This document shows positions 7,052-15,294 of a stretch of 64,000 bases of DNA, in pieces (position 1 is the first letter of the stretch; every line of letters starts with the position of its first letter). This DNA comes from Nocardia arthritidis (lineage in GTDB: Bacteria > Actinomycetota > Actinomycetes > Mycobacteriales > Mycobacteriaceae): contig NZ_CP046172.1 of NCBI RefSeq assembly GCF_011801145.1, positions 5,270,001 through 5,334,000 of the forward strand, written 5' to 3'. The translations under genes were made by a program, and so were the position numbers. The notes below the pieces were generated by a model. The model saw only the letters and a list, made by a program, of their open reading frames with translations, did no database searches and had not been told where the DNA came from.

Positions 7052-9384
7052 CCGCGGGGTTCGAGATCGCGCCGTGGCAATTGCGCTGGTGCGGAATGGA
7101 TTTCGACAGGCTGCACCGCGCGGAGTCGATATTCGCACTGGCCAATGGTCATCTGGGCCTGCGCGGCACCCTGGACGAGGGTGAGCCGATCGGGCTGCCC
7201 GGCACCTACCTCAACGGATTCTACGAAACACGGCAATTGCCTTATGCGGAAACCGGATTCGGCTATCCGGAACAGGGCCAGACCGTGGTGAACGTGACCG
7301 ATGGCAAGATCGTCCGGCTGCTCGTCGAGGACGAACCGATGGATATGCGCTACGGCAAGACCATCGATCACGAACGCGTGCTGGACTTCCGGTCCGGCAC
7401 GATGCGGCGCATGACGGTGTGGACCTCGCCCACGGGTCGCACGGTGCGCATTCGCTCGGAGCGGCTGGTGTCGTTCACCGAACGCGCGCTTGCGGCGATC
7501 CGGTACGAGGTGCAGCCGCTCGACGCCGATCTGGAGCTGGTCGTCCAATCGGATCTGCTCGCCAACGAGCCGGTGGAGACCACGCCCGGCGACCCCAGAC
7601 TCGCTGCGGCACTCGACCGCCCGCTCGTCGCGGATTTCGCCGCGGCGCACGACCTCGCCGCGGTCCTCGCCCATCACACCCGCGGTTCCGGGCTGCGGAT
7701 GGCCGCCGGTATGGATCATGAACTCGACTTCGCCGGGTCCGCACGATGCGATGTGCGCGCAGGCGAGGATCTGGCCCGGGTGACGATCGCGGCCGACGTA
7801 CCCGAGGGTCAGCGGCTGTGCCTGACGAAATACTGTGCGTACGGCTGGTCGAGCAGGCGCTCGACGCCCGCGTTGCGGGCCCAGGTGGATGCGGCGCTGG
7901 CCGCGGGCCTCGACACCGGCTGGGATAGGTTGCTGGCCCGCCAGCGCGCCTACCTCGACGAGTTCTGGCGCACCGCCGATATCGAGATCGATGGCGATCC
8001 GGAACTCCAACAGGCCGTGCGGTTCGCGCTGTTCCATATCCTGCAGGCGGGTGCGCGCGGTGAGACCCGCGCGATTCCGGCGAAGGGCCTCACCGGACCG
8101 GGCTACGACGGCCATTCATTCTGGGACACCGAGACTTTCGTACTTCCGGTGCTCACCTACACGGTGCCGAACGCGGCCGGGGACGCGCTGCGCTGGCGCC
8201 ATGCCACGCTGGACAAGGCGCGACGGCGGGCCCGCGAACTCGGCCAGCCGGGGGCCATGTTCCCGTGGCGTTCCATCAACGGCGACGAGGGCTCCGGCTA
8301 TTGGCCGACCGCGACAGCAGCCGTGCACGTCGATGCCGATATCGCCGACGCCACCGTCCGATATCTCGCCGCCACCGGTGATGAGCCGTTCGAAACCGAC
8401 TGCGGCGTAGAACTTCTGGTCGAAACCGCGCGGTTGTGGGCCGGTATCGGCCACTTCGATCCCTCGGGTGATTTCCGGATCGATGGCGTGACCGGGCCCG
8501 ACGAGTATTCCGCGCTGGCCGACAACAACATCTACACGAATCTGATGGCGCAGCGGAATCTGCACGAGGCCGCACAGGCCTGCGCCCGCCGTCCGGACGT
8601 GGCGGGGCGGTTGGGTGTCTCCGCCGAGGAGACCGCCCGCTGGCGCGACCAAGCGAAACGAATGTCGTTGCCCTACAACGAGGATCTCGGGGTGCACGAG
8701 CAGTCCGAGAACTTCACCCGTTACGCGCGCTGGGATTTCGCCGCGACCCCCGCCGAGAACTACCCGTTGCTGCTGCACTATCCGTATTTCGATCTGTACC
8801 GCAAACAGGTCGTCAAACAGGCCGACCTGACGCTGGCAATGTATCTGTGCCCCAACGCGTTCACCGCGGAAGAGAAGGTTCGCGACTTCGACTACTACGA
8901 GGCGGTGACCGTCCGCGATTCCTCGCTCTCGGCGGGCATCCAGGCGGTGCTCGCCGCCGAGGTCGGGCACCTGTCGCTGGCCTTCGACTACTTCACCGAG
9001 GCCGCGCTCACCGACCTGCACGACCTGCACAACAATGCGGCACACGGGCTGCACATCGCCTCGCTCGCCGGAACCTGGATCGCGTGCGTCGGCGGCTTCG
9101 GCGGCATGCGCGACAACGACGGTGAGCTGCGCTTCGCGCCTCGGCTGCCCACCGCGCTGAACCGCATCTCGTTCCGAATTGTCTGGCGCGGCAATTGCAT
9201 TCGCGTCGATATCGATGCTGAGACCGCCACCTATCGGGTGTTGTCCGGCGGTGCGGTCGCGCTGCGGCACCACGGCGAGCGCCACACGATCGGCGATGCC
9301 TCGACGAGACTCCCGATTCCGCAGCGCCCGCCCCGGCCGGGCCCACGACTGCCACACGGACGCGAGCCCTACCGCAGGCCCTGA
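7048..9384 (+). CDS. GH65 family disaccharide phosphorylase (trehalose/maltose/kojibiose type)
   Basis: A 778-residue glycoside hydrolase family 65 enzyme. It begins with the family's N-terminal domain (WQLRWCGMDFDRLHRAESIF, ALANGHLGLRG). The catalytic (alpha/alpha)6 barrel has GHSFWDTETFVLPVLTYT, the general acid Glu in GVTGPDEYS and the phosphate-site neighbourhood KQVVKQADLTLAMYL. Members cleave alpha-glucobioses with inorganic phosphate, releasing beta-glucose-1-phosphate. This fits the overlapping upstream beta-phosphoglucomutase gene, whose product would use that intermediate. Which disaccharide is used (trehalose, maltose, kojibiose or nigerose) cannot be told by eye. The last about 25 residues are a Pro/Arg-rich tail. 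Confidence 0.9.
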   Translation: MTAGFEIAPWQLRWCGMDFDRLHRAESIFALANGHLGLRGTLDEGEPIGLPGTYLNGFYETRQLPYAETGFGYPEQGQTVVNVTDGKIVRLLVEDEPMDMRYGKTIDHERVLDFRSGTMRRMTVWTSPTGRTVRIRSERLVSFTERALAAIRYEVQPLDADLELVVQSDLLANEPVETTPGDPRLAAALDRPLVADFAAAHDLAAVLAHHTRGSGLRMAAGMDHELDFAGSARCDVRAGEDLARVTIAADVPEGQRLCLTKYCAYGWSSRRSTPALRAQVDAALAAGLDTGWDRLLARQRAYLDEFWRTADIEIDGDPELQQAVRFALFHILQAGARGETRAIPAKGLTGPGYDGHSFWDTETFVLPVLTYTVPNAAGDALRWRHATLDKARRRARELGQPGAMFPWRSINGDEGSGYWPTATAAVHVDADIADATVRYLAATGDEPFETDCGVELLVETARLWAGIGHFDPSGDFRIDGVTGPDEYSALADNNIYTNLMAQRNLHEAAQACARRPDVAGRLGVSAEETARWRDQAKRMSLPYNEDLGVHEQSENFTRYARWDFAATPAENYPLLLHYPYFDLYRKQVVKQADLTLAMYLCPNAFTAEEKVRDFDYYEAVTVRDSSLSAGIQAVLAAEVGHLSLAFDYFTEAALTDLHDLHNNAAHGLHIASLAGTWIACVGGFGGMRDNDGELRFAPRLPTALNRISFRIVWRGNCIRVDIDAETATYRVLSGGAVALRHHGERHTIGDASTRLPIPQRPPRPGPRLPHGREPYRRP

Positions 9385-9468
9385 ACACTTCTCGCAAATC
9401 CGGCACTCGGCGAACAACGAATGTTCAGCGATCGACTATCCACGGCCACCGGCGAAAAGGAGTACGGG

Positions 9469-10407
9469 ATGCGCGCTGTCACCGTGTCGTCCTTCGGCGC
9501 GCCCGCCGAACTCACCGCGACCGACCGGCCGGCGCCCGGCCGCGACGAACTGCTGGTCCGGGTGGAGGCGGCCGCGCTCAACCCGGTCGACCGGCGCATC
9601 GCGAACGGCGATCTGCGCGTTCGGCTGCCGCATCGTTTTCCGCTGGTGCCGGGAACCGACGGCGCCGGTGTCGTCGTCGGAATGGGCAGCCGGGTAACGG
9701 GATTCCGCATCGGCCAACGCGTCGCGGGCAGATTCGACACCCCGCCGCTCGGACGCGGCTGCTTCGCCGAATACGCCGTGATCTCGGCGCACGGGCTCGT
9801 CGCCGCGATCCCCGATGGGCTGTCGGCGCATATCGCGGCGGCGGTTCCGGTGGCCGGGACCGCCGCGCATTGCCTGTCCCAGTGGGTGGGCACCGAAGGC
9901 CGTAAGACGGTGTTGATCGTCGGTGCGGCCGGGGGCGTCGGATCCTTTCTGGTGCAGCTGGCCGCCCTGCACGGCGGCTACGTCATCGCGACCGCACGGC
10001 GCCAGGACGTCGAACGACTGCGCGCACTGGGTGCGGCGGAGGTGGTCGAATACACCGAATCCGTTGTGCTCGACCAGGTTACGGCCGGTTACCCGGATGG
10101 CGTCGACGTCCTGATAGATCTGGTCGGCACTCCGGCACAATTCCGGGTATTCGCCCGCACCGTTCGCCCCGGCGGCGTCGCACTGAGCACGACCGCATCC
10201 GCCGACGCGACCCACCTGCACCGGCTCGACCTCGAAGGCGGCAACTTCCAGAACACCGCTAGCGCAGGAGATCTCGCCGAACTGCTCCGCGATATCGCGG
10301 GCAAACGGATCACTGCGCCGATCGAGCACGCGGTCCGTCTCGACGACGTACCCGCCCTCCTCGGGCGGGTGCGCGGCGGCCGGGGCAAGACGATCGTCAC
10401 GATCTGA
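9469..10407 (+). CDS. Zinc-independent MDR quinone oxidoreductase
   Basis: A 312-residue medium-chain dehydrogenase/reductase of the quinone oxidoreductase type. The start ATG at 9469 has an AAAGGAG ribosome site six bases upstream, better than the in-frame ATG at 9421. The GroES-like part reads MRAVTVSSFGAPAELTATDR, then VPGTDGAGVVVGMG. The Rossmann part has VLIVGAAGGVGSFLVQLAA, the NADPH-binding AxxGxxG-type motif. The Cys cluster of zinc alcohol dehydrogenases is absent. It probably reduces quinones or enones with NADPH. It converges on the following SGNH gene with an 11-base overlap of 3' ends. Confidence 0.88.
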   Translation: MRAVTVSSFGAPAELTATDRPAPGRDELLVRVEAAALNPVDRRIANGDLRVRLPHRFPLVPGTDGAGVVVGMGSRVTGFRIGQRVAGRFDTPPLGRGCFAEYAVISAHGLVAAIPDGLSAHIAAAVPVAGTAAHCLSQWVGTEGRKTVLIVGAAGGVGSFLVQLAALHGGYVIATARRQDVERLRALGAAEVVEYTESVVLDQVTAGYPDGVDVLIDLVGTPAQFRVFARTVRPGGVALSTTASADATHLHRLDLEGGNFQNTASAGDLAELLRDIAGKRITAPIEHAVRLDDVPALLGRVRGGRGKTIVTI

Positions 10408-11542
10408 AGGGCCCGCTCCCGGCGAATACCTTTGTCGCGAAACGCTCGCCGATGCGCCGGTGGGTCACGGCATCCGGATGCAGGCGGTCGGGCAGCGGCA
10501 GCTCCGCGAAATCGGCTTCGCCATACAGCTCCAGACCATCGAGGTAGTGCAGGTTCGGATCATCGCCGGCGCGCCGGGCCACGATGCGAGACAGTTCATC
10601 CCTGACTCGGATCAGGGTCAGGCGGGTCGGATCGGCGGGATCGCCGGTGGCGCGGAAAAGCACCGCGCCGTCGACGATTTCGGGTTCGATCGGGCCCGGC
10701 GTGTGCTCGTGCATCGGGCACAGGATCGGCGAGACGATCAGCAGCGGCGTGTCCGGGTGGCCGTCGCGGACGGTGTCGAGGAAGCCGTGCACGGCCGAGG
10801 CGAGGGTGCGCAGGCGCATGGCGTCGGCGTTCACCAGGTTGATGCCGATGGCCAGGCTGATCGCGTCGGCCGGGGTATCGCGGATGGTGCGGGCGACGAA
10901 CTGGTCGAGCAGCGCGTTGCCACGCAGTCCCAGATTGATCAGATCGACGCCCGCGGCGCGGGCGGCGATGGCGGCCCATGTCGCGGTGGGGCGTTCGGCG
11001 TTGGAGCCGTGGCTGATCGAGCTGCCGTAGTGCAGCCAGGTCCGGTCGCGGACGCGCGCGGGCTCGACCGGCGCGTCGGTGCGCAGGGCGATCAGTTCGG
11101 CGACTTCCGTATGCGGCAGCCAGATTTCGATGTCCTTGTCCCCCTCGGGCAGTCCGGCGAAGCGGACGACCCCGGGCGCGCCCACTTCGGTGGCCGTGCC
11201 GCCCGCGGCGTCGATCAGATGCACGATCCCGGTGGAAATACTTGCCGCACCGGATAATTCGCCGTCCACGACGAGTTCGTACACACCATCCGGCAGGGCG
11301 AGACCATTCGCGAAGGCGATCCGGGTCGGCAGCGCCTCCAGCTCGACAACCGTTGCGCGGGTGCGCAATGCCAGCCGCACCCCGGTGGGCTGGGCCTCGA
11401 CCATGGTCAGGAAGGTGTCGTCGAATTGCCGCCGCGCCGTCGCGGGCAACCGGTGCGGCAGTACGCCGCGCGGGGTGCGCTCCAGCTCCAGCGCACCGCG
11501 CACCAGGCGTTCGTCGATCGGCGTCGCGATCAGGTCGGTCAT
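10397..11542 (-). CDS. SGNH/GDSL hydrolase with N-terminal beta-sandwich
   Basis: A 381-residue protein without a signal peptide. Residues about 40-160 look like a beta-rich carbohydrate-esterase-type N-terminal domain. The rest is an SGNH hydrolase. The nucleophile Ser is in HYGSSISHGSN, the oxyanion Gly in INLGLRGNALLD and the Asn in AIGINLVNADA. The Asp-His pair is in LPDRLHPDAVTHRRIGE. Deacetylation of a carbohydrate or another small ester is the likely activity. It lies 16 bases downstream of the amidohydrolase gene on the same strand, so they are probably co-transcribed. The biological substrate is unknown. Confidence 0.85.
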   Translation of the reverse strand: MTDLIATPIDERLVRGALELERTPRGVLPHRLPATARRQFDDTFLTMVEAQPTGVRLALRTRATVVELEALPTRIAFANGLALPDGVYELVVDGELSGAASISTGIVHLIDAAGGTATEVGAPGVVRFAGLPEGDKDIEIWLPHTEVAELIALRTDAPVEPARVRDRTWLHYGSSISHGSNAERPTATWAAIAARAAGVDLINLGLRGNALLDQFVARTIRDTPADAISLAIGINLVNADAMRLRTLASAVHGFLDTVRDGHPDTPLLIVSPILCPMHEHTPGPIEPEIVDGAVLFRATGDPADPTRLTLIRVRDELSRIVARRAGDDPNLHYLDGLELYGEADFAELPLPDRLHPDAVTHRRIGERFATKVFAGSGPFRS

Positions 11543-11558
11543 GATGTCCTCGAATCGT

Positions 11559-12590
11559 TCAGAGCGTCAATTGATATGTGCGTGAGGCGGTTCCGGAGAA
11601 CAGGTCGGCGAGTTCGGCGTCCGACGCTCCGGCGGCGAGCCGTTTGAAGGCGTTCCACAGGGTCGCGTAGCCGGTGCCCATCTTCTCCACGGGGAAGTTG
11701 CTTTCGAACATGCAGCGCCGCGGGCCGAAGGCATCGATACACACGTCGAACCATGGATGCCACAGGGCAGCAAGCTCTTTCGAGGTCGGCGGCACAGCGG
11801 CACCGAGGTAGTCGTACGCGGCGGCACAGCCTAGAATGCCGCCGAGCTTGCACACGACATTCGGCCTGCGGGCGAGCGCGCGAATTCCCCGCTCCCACTT
11901 CGCGAAATGCTCCGCGCGCCGGTCAGCGTACGGGCCGAAGCCGAGCGGGCCACCGCAGTGGTCCAACACCAGCCGCACCTGTGGCAGCGCGTCGGCCAGT
12001 TCAGCCGCATCATCCAACTGCGGGAAGAGCAACCAAAGGTCCAGCGCCAGATCGAATTCCGCAACCGTGCGGGCGCCCGCACGAACGTCAGGCTCGGCCA
12101 GCAGGTGCGGGCGGGCGGTGGGCGGCCCGAGCCGGATTGCCGGGCTCGGATCCCAGCTCGCGTTGTACCGCACACCGCGGAACCTGCCCTGCCCGGCGGA
12201 AATATGCGCCTCGAGCACTCGGCCGACGGCGGCCCCGAGGCCGAGGTCCGCCGCGCCGATGATCCCCGCCGCCACCCGCGTCGGACCGTGAGTCTCGGCG
12301 GTCCAGGCCGCAATATGTTCGGTCTCCCCCACCGGGCGCAGCTCCGGCGGCCCGTCGGTGCGGTAGGCGCAATGACATTCGGCGTGCACCGTGGCCGTCA
12401 CCCGATGGCCGCTACCGATATCCGTCGCGAGATCCGAAGTGGTGTAACGGAATCCAAGCGAATCGCCCAGATGGTGGTGCGGATCGACGATGGGCAGTTC
12501 GGGTAGCAGGATCTCCTCCGGTTCCTGCCGGGCCAGCCAATGCTCGTCGGGCGGATAGATCCGGCCGAATCGAGTCGGTCGCGTGCTCAT
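11559..12590 (-). CDS. Amidohydrolase-2 family metal-dependent hydrolase
   Basis: A 343-residue TIM-barrel hydrolase of the amidohydrolase-2 type. The metal-binding HxH-like signature is near the N terminus in LPIVDPHHHLGD. Later strands carry VTATVHAECHCAY, RLVLDHCGGP and, at the end, CMFESNFPVEKM, matching the family's conserved His and Asp/Asn positions. Relatives hydrolyse lactones or decarboxylate aromatic acids. It diverges from a TetR regulator across two palindromes and precedes an SGNH hydrolase, suggesting a small inducible catabolic unit. The exact reaction is not assigned. Confidence 0.85.
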   Translation of the reverse strand: MSTRPTRFGRIYPPDEHWLARQEPEEILLPELPIVDPHHHLGDSLGFRYTTSDLATDIGSGHRVTATVHAECHCAYRTDGPPELRPVGETEHIAAWTAETHGPTRVAAGIIGAADLGLGAAVGRVLEAHISAGQGRFRGVRYNASWDPSPAIRLGPPTARPHLLAEPDVRAGARTVAEFDLALDLWLLFPQLDDAAELADALPQVRLVLDHCGGPLGFGPYADRRAEHFAKWERGIRALARRPNVVCKLGGILGCAAAYDYLGAAVPPTSKELAALWHPWFDVCIDAFGPRRCMFESNFPVEKMGTGYATLWNAFKRLAAGASDAELADLFSGTASRTYQLTL

Positions 12591-12610
12591 AAGACCCCAC
12601 GGTATTTCAG

Positions 12611-12652
12611 CTAGAGACTCTAGGCAAATAACTTGATCACCTATACCTTAGG
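12611..12652. promoter_or_regulatory. Palindromic operator candidates between amidohydrolase and TetR genes
   Basis: CTAGAGACTCTAG at 12611-12623 is a perfect 13-base palindrome. CCTA-N5-TAGG follows at 12640-12652, ending ten bases before the TetR start codon. Together they occupy most of the 71-base divergent spacer, so autoregulation plus control of the amidohydrolase operon by the TetR protein is likely. Confidence 0.55.
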
Positions 12653-12661
12653 CTTGGGCTC

Positions 12662-13249
12662 ATGGCACGCGCCCGTTTGAACACCGACACATTGATCCAG
12701 GCGGCGGCGGAGATGGCCGACGAGGTCGGCTTCGACAACGTCACCGTGATGGCGCTGGCCCGCCGCTTCGGCGTCAAGGACGCGAGCCTCTATTCGCATC
12801 TCAAAAACGTGCGCGACCTGCGCGAACGCCTGGCCGGATCGGCACTGACCGAACTCGCCGACCGAGCCGCCGACGCATTGGCAGGCCGCTCCGGCAAGGA
12901 GGCGCTCATCGCCTTCGCGGGCGCCTACCGCGACTACGCCAAAAAACATCCGGGCCGCTACGCCGCCTGCCTCCTCGATATCGACGCCGATTCACCCGCC
13001 GCCGCGCCCGCCCGCAGGCACGCCGAACTCACCCGCGCCCTGCTGCGCGGCTACAAACTCGCCGAACCCGATCAGACCGATGCCGTCCGATTCGTCAGCG
13101 GCGCATTCCACGGCTACGTCGGCCTCGAGAAATCCGGCGGCTTCCGCCACCACCCCCGCGACACCGACGCCTCCTGGACCCGCGCCCTCGACGCCCTCGA
13201 CTCCGTCCTGCGCAACTGGCCGCCCGCCGACCCGAGCGCGCGCGAATAA
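12662..13249 (+). CDS. TetR/AcrR regulator with WHG-type C-terminal domain
   Basis: A 195-residue regulator. The helix-turn-helix lies in residues about 8-55: LIQAAAEMADEVGFDNVTVM, then LARRFGVKDASLYSHLKN. The C-terminal half carries YRDYAKKHPGRYAACLLD and FVSGAFHGYVGLEKSGGFRH, which identify the WHG subgroup (PF13305-like). It is read away from the amidohydrolase/SGNH pair and is likely their repressor, acting at the palindromes just upstream of its start. The ligand is unknown. Confidence 0.88.
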   Translation: MARARLNTDTLIQAAAEMADEVGFDNVTVMALARRFGVKDASLYSHLKNVRDLRERLAGSALTELADRAADALAGRSGKEALIAFAGAYRDYAKKHPGRYAACLLDIDADSPAAAPARRHAELTRALLRGYKLAEPDQTDAVRFVSGAFHGYVGLEKSGGFRHHPRDTDASWTRALDALDSVLRNWPPADPSARE

Positions 13250-13280
13250 TCGTTTGGCCGGACGGCTCGCCGAATATAAG
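13245..13280 (+). promoter_or_regulatory. Promoter of the ABC-F gene, WhiB7-like arrangement
   Basis: A TATAAG -10 hexamer lies at 13275-13280, with a -35-like GTTTGG at 13252-13257 (17-base spacer). Immediately before the -35 is an AT-rich GAATAAT in an otherwise GC-rich stretch. In actinobacteria an AT-rich patch just upstream of -35 is the requirement for WhiB7-SigA activation of antibiotic-resistance genes. The predicted start falls within a few bases of the upstream ORF's GTG, so that ORF may be nearly leaderless. Confidence 0.45.
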
Positions 13281-13289
13281 CTCCCGACC

Positions 13290-13313
13290 GTGAATTACCG
13301 GTTCTTCCTCTGA
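13290..13313 (+). CDS. Short upstream ORF (leader peptide, 7 codons)
   Basis: GTG-initiated and reading MNYRFFL before TGA, this seven-codon ORF sits 10 bases after a -10-like TATAAG and 139 bases before the ABC-F start codon. Its stop is followed eight bases later by GGGCAC, which can pair with two downstream copies of GTGCCC. Very short Arg/Phe-containing leader peptides are a known way for ribosome-targeting drugs to stall ribosomes and open resistance genes. That role is inferred here from position and composition. Confidence 0.5.
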   Translation: MNYRFFL

Positions 13314-13320
13314 TTCCCAC

Positions 13321-13440
13321 GGGCACTGCTGCGCCGACGGCGGCGAGCAACCCACATCGATGACCCGGCACCCACCACGTGCCCCCATCGAATCAAGGTG
13401 CACCCCTGCGGTTCTCGCGTATCCGAGACACGGGTGTGCC
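13321..13440 (+). promoter_or_regulatory. Attenuator-like RNA leader before the ABC-F gene
   Basis: GGTGCACCC (13397-13405) pairs with GGGTGTGCC (13432-13440) through nine pairs including two G-U. A nested TCTCG/CGAGA stem lies at 13413-13428. The 3' arm abuts the GGAGG ribosome site of the ABC-F gene. GGGCAC at 13321-13326, beside the upstream ORF stop, can pair with GTGCCC at 13379-13384 or with GTGCCC at 13436-13441. This offers mutually exclusive folds, as in drug-inducible translation attenuators. No U-run follows, so control of translation is more likely than of termination. Confidence 0.5.
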
Positions 13441-13452
13441 CGGAGGAAGAAC

Positions 13453-15072
13453 ATGAACATCTCGACTCACCCTGCCCGCGAACGGGCACAGCTGAGCTGC
13501 TCGGGCATCCGTGTCGAACGCGGTGATCGCGTCGTGCTCGACGGCGTGGACATGACGGTGACGCCGCGCTCGCGGTGGGGCATCGTCGGCGAGAACGGCC
13601 GCGGCAAATCCACCCTTCTGCATGTCCTCGCCGGTGAACTGGCACCCGACGCGGGCGCCGTACACCGAGTCGGCTCGCTGAGCTTGGCCACCCAGGAAAT
13701 GCCCGCCGACGACGAACGCACCATCGGCGACGCCATCGACGAACAGCTCGCCCCGGCCCGGGCGGCCCTGCACCGCCTCGATGCGGCCACCGCCGCCCTC
13801 GCCACCGAACAGCCTTGCGCGGCAGACGAATACAGTGCGGCCCTCGACCTGGTGCAGCTCCTCGACGCCTGGGACGCCGACCGGCGGGTCGATATCGCGC
13901 TGGCGGGACTCGGTGCGATCACCGATCGAGAACGACCGCTCGCGACCTTGTCGGTCGGACAGCGGTATCGGGTCCGGCTGGCCGTAATGCTCGGCGGCAC
14001 AGCCGATTTCCTGCTGCTCGACGAACCGACCAACCATTTGGACCATGCCGCACTGGAATTCCTCACCACCCAACTGCGCGCCTTCCACGGCGGCGTCGTG
14101 GTGGTGAGCCACGACCGAGCGCTGCTGTCCGACGTGGCCGAGACGATCCTCGATCTGGATCCGACGCGGGACGGCGCACCGCGCGTATACGGCGGCGGCT
14201 ACTCGGGCTACCGCGAAGGTCGCCGCGCCGAACTCGAGCGCTGGGAACACGAGTACAAGCAGCAGCAGACCGAGCGCGCTCGGCTGGCCGACGATCTGTC
14301 GGCCGCGCAGAACCGCCTCGTCACCGGATGGCGGCCGGACAAGGGCACCGGAAAACATCAGCGGGCCACCCGCGCCGGCGCGTTGACCAGATCCGTCCAT
14401 CGCCGCCAGGACGCGCTCGACCGGCATGCGATCACGGCTCCCGTTCCGCCGCAACGCTTCGCCATGCCGGAACTCCCGTCGCGCTCGGGCGTGACGTTGA
14501 TTCGCGCCGACAAGGTGACCGTCGACGAGCGGTTGCGCCGCCCCGTCGATCTCGCCATCGATTCCGGTGACCGCCTGATGATCACCGGCGGCAACGGTGC
14601 GGGCAAGTCGACGCTGCTCGCGGTGCTCACCGGAACGCTCACGCCGACAACGGGTTCGGTGCACCGCGCCCGCAAGGGTCGCCTCCGGCTGCTGCGCCAG
14701 GAGTCCGAGCTGCCGCCGCGACGCCGCGCCCGAGACGTATACGCCACGCACACAGCGCAATTGGTGGCCGATGGGCTACTGCCGGAAGGCGAAGTGGTCC
14801 CCTTCTCCACCCTAGGTCTGCTCTCCTCTCGGGATGCGAACAAACCCATCGCCGACCTGTCGATGGGCCAGCGACGCCGCCTCGACTTGGCGCTGGCCCT
14901 GGCCGCACGCCCGCATGCGCTCCTACTCGACGAGCCGACCAACCACCTGTCCATCGCACTCGTCGACGAACTCACCGACGCGCTGCACGCCACCGCCGCC
15001 GCCATCGTCGTCGCCACCCATGATCGCCAATTCCAGCGCGATGTCGGCGGCTGGCCGCGCTTGAACCTCTAG
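13453..15072 (+). CDS. ABC-F ATPase, probable ribosome-protection antibiotic resistance protein
   Basis: A 539-residue tandem ABC ATPase with no membrane segments, which is the ABC-F architecture. Domain 1 has Walker A GENGRGKST (residues 46-54), signature LSVGQRYRVRL and Walker B LLLDEPTNHLD. Domain 2 has GGNGAGKST, LSMGQRRRLDL and LLLDEPTNHLS. The linker between them is charged. ABC-F proteins bind the ribosomal E site; resistance types displace macrolides, lincosamides, pleuromutilins or related drugs. The ATG at 13453 follows GGAGGAAGA. The upstream very short ORF and hairpin leader point to drug-induced expression, which favours a resistance role over an EttA-like housekeeping one. Confidence 0.88.
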   Translation: MNISTHPARERAQLSCSGIRVERGDRVVLDGVDMTVTPRSRWGIVGENGRGKSTLLHVLAGELAPDAGAVHRVGSLSLATQEMPADDERTIGDAIDEQLAPARAALHRLDAATAALATEQPCAADEYSAALDLVQLLDAWDADRRVDIALAGLGAITDRERPLATLSVGQRYRVRLAVMLGGTADFLLLDEPTNHLDHAALEFLTTQLRAFHGGVVVVSHDRALLSDVAETILDLDPTRDGAPRVYGGGYSGYREGRRAELERWEHEYKQQQTERARLADDLSAAQNRLVTGWRPDKGTGKHQRATRAGALTRSVHRRQDALDRHAITAPVPPQRFAMPELPSRSGVTLIRADKVTVDERLRRPVDLAIDSGDRLMITGGNGAGKSTLLAVLTGTLTPTTGSVHRARKGRLRLLRQESELPPRRRARDVYATHTAQLVADGLLPEGEVVPFSTLGLLSSRDANKPIADLSMGQRRRLDLALALAARPHALLLDEPTNHLSIALVDELTDALHATAAAIVVATHDRQFQRDVGGWPRLNL

Positions 15073-15086
15073 GCACAGTCGATCGG

Positions 15087-15113
15087 GCCATTGGGGATTA
15101 CTTCCCCAATGGC
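15087..15113 (+). terminator. Stem-loop terminator candidate after the ABC-F gene
   Basis: GCCATTGGGG pairs perfectly with CCCCAATGGC around a seven-base loop, 14 bases after the ABC-F stop codon. No U-run follows, as is common in high-GC actinobacteria. A second small inverted repeat, CCGTTCG/CGAACGG, lies at 15165-15193. Confidence 0.6.
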
Positions 15114-15294
15114 TCTCGGCAAGATCGGCCCGCATCGATATCGCGCTGGTGAGGGTGAACCTTGCCGTTCGCGTATCGGTGGATGCCGAACGGGACTTGG
15201 ACGGGCGGCGATCGAAATTCCTAACGTCTTCTCGCAGGCCGCGGGATATCGACTGTGGGCCAACACATCCCGCAAGCACGGGAAGGATCCTCCG

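Noticed and set aside
12088..12378. Short Arg/Gly-rich frames antisense or shifted within the amidohydrolase gene
   Set aside because: These are typical high-GC shadow frames with no ribosome site or recognisable domain.
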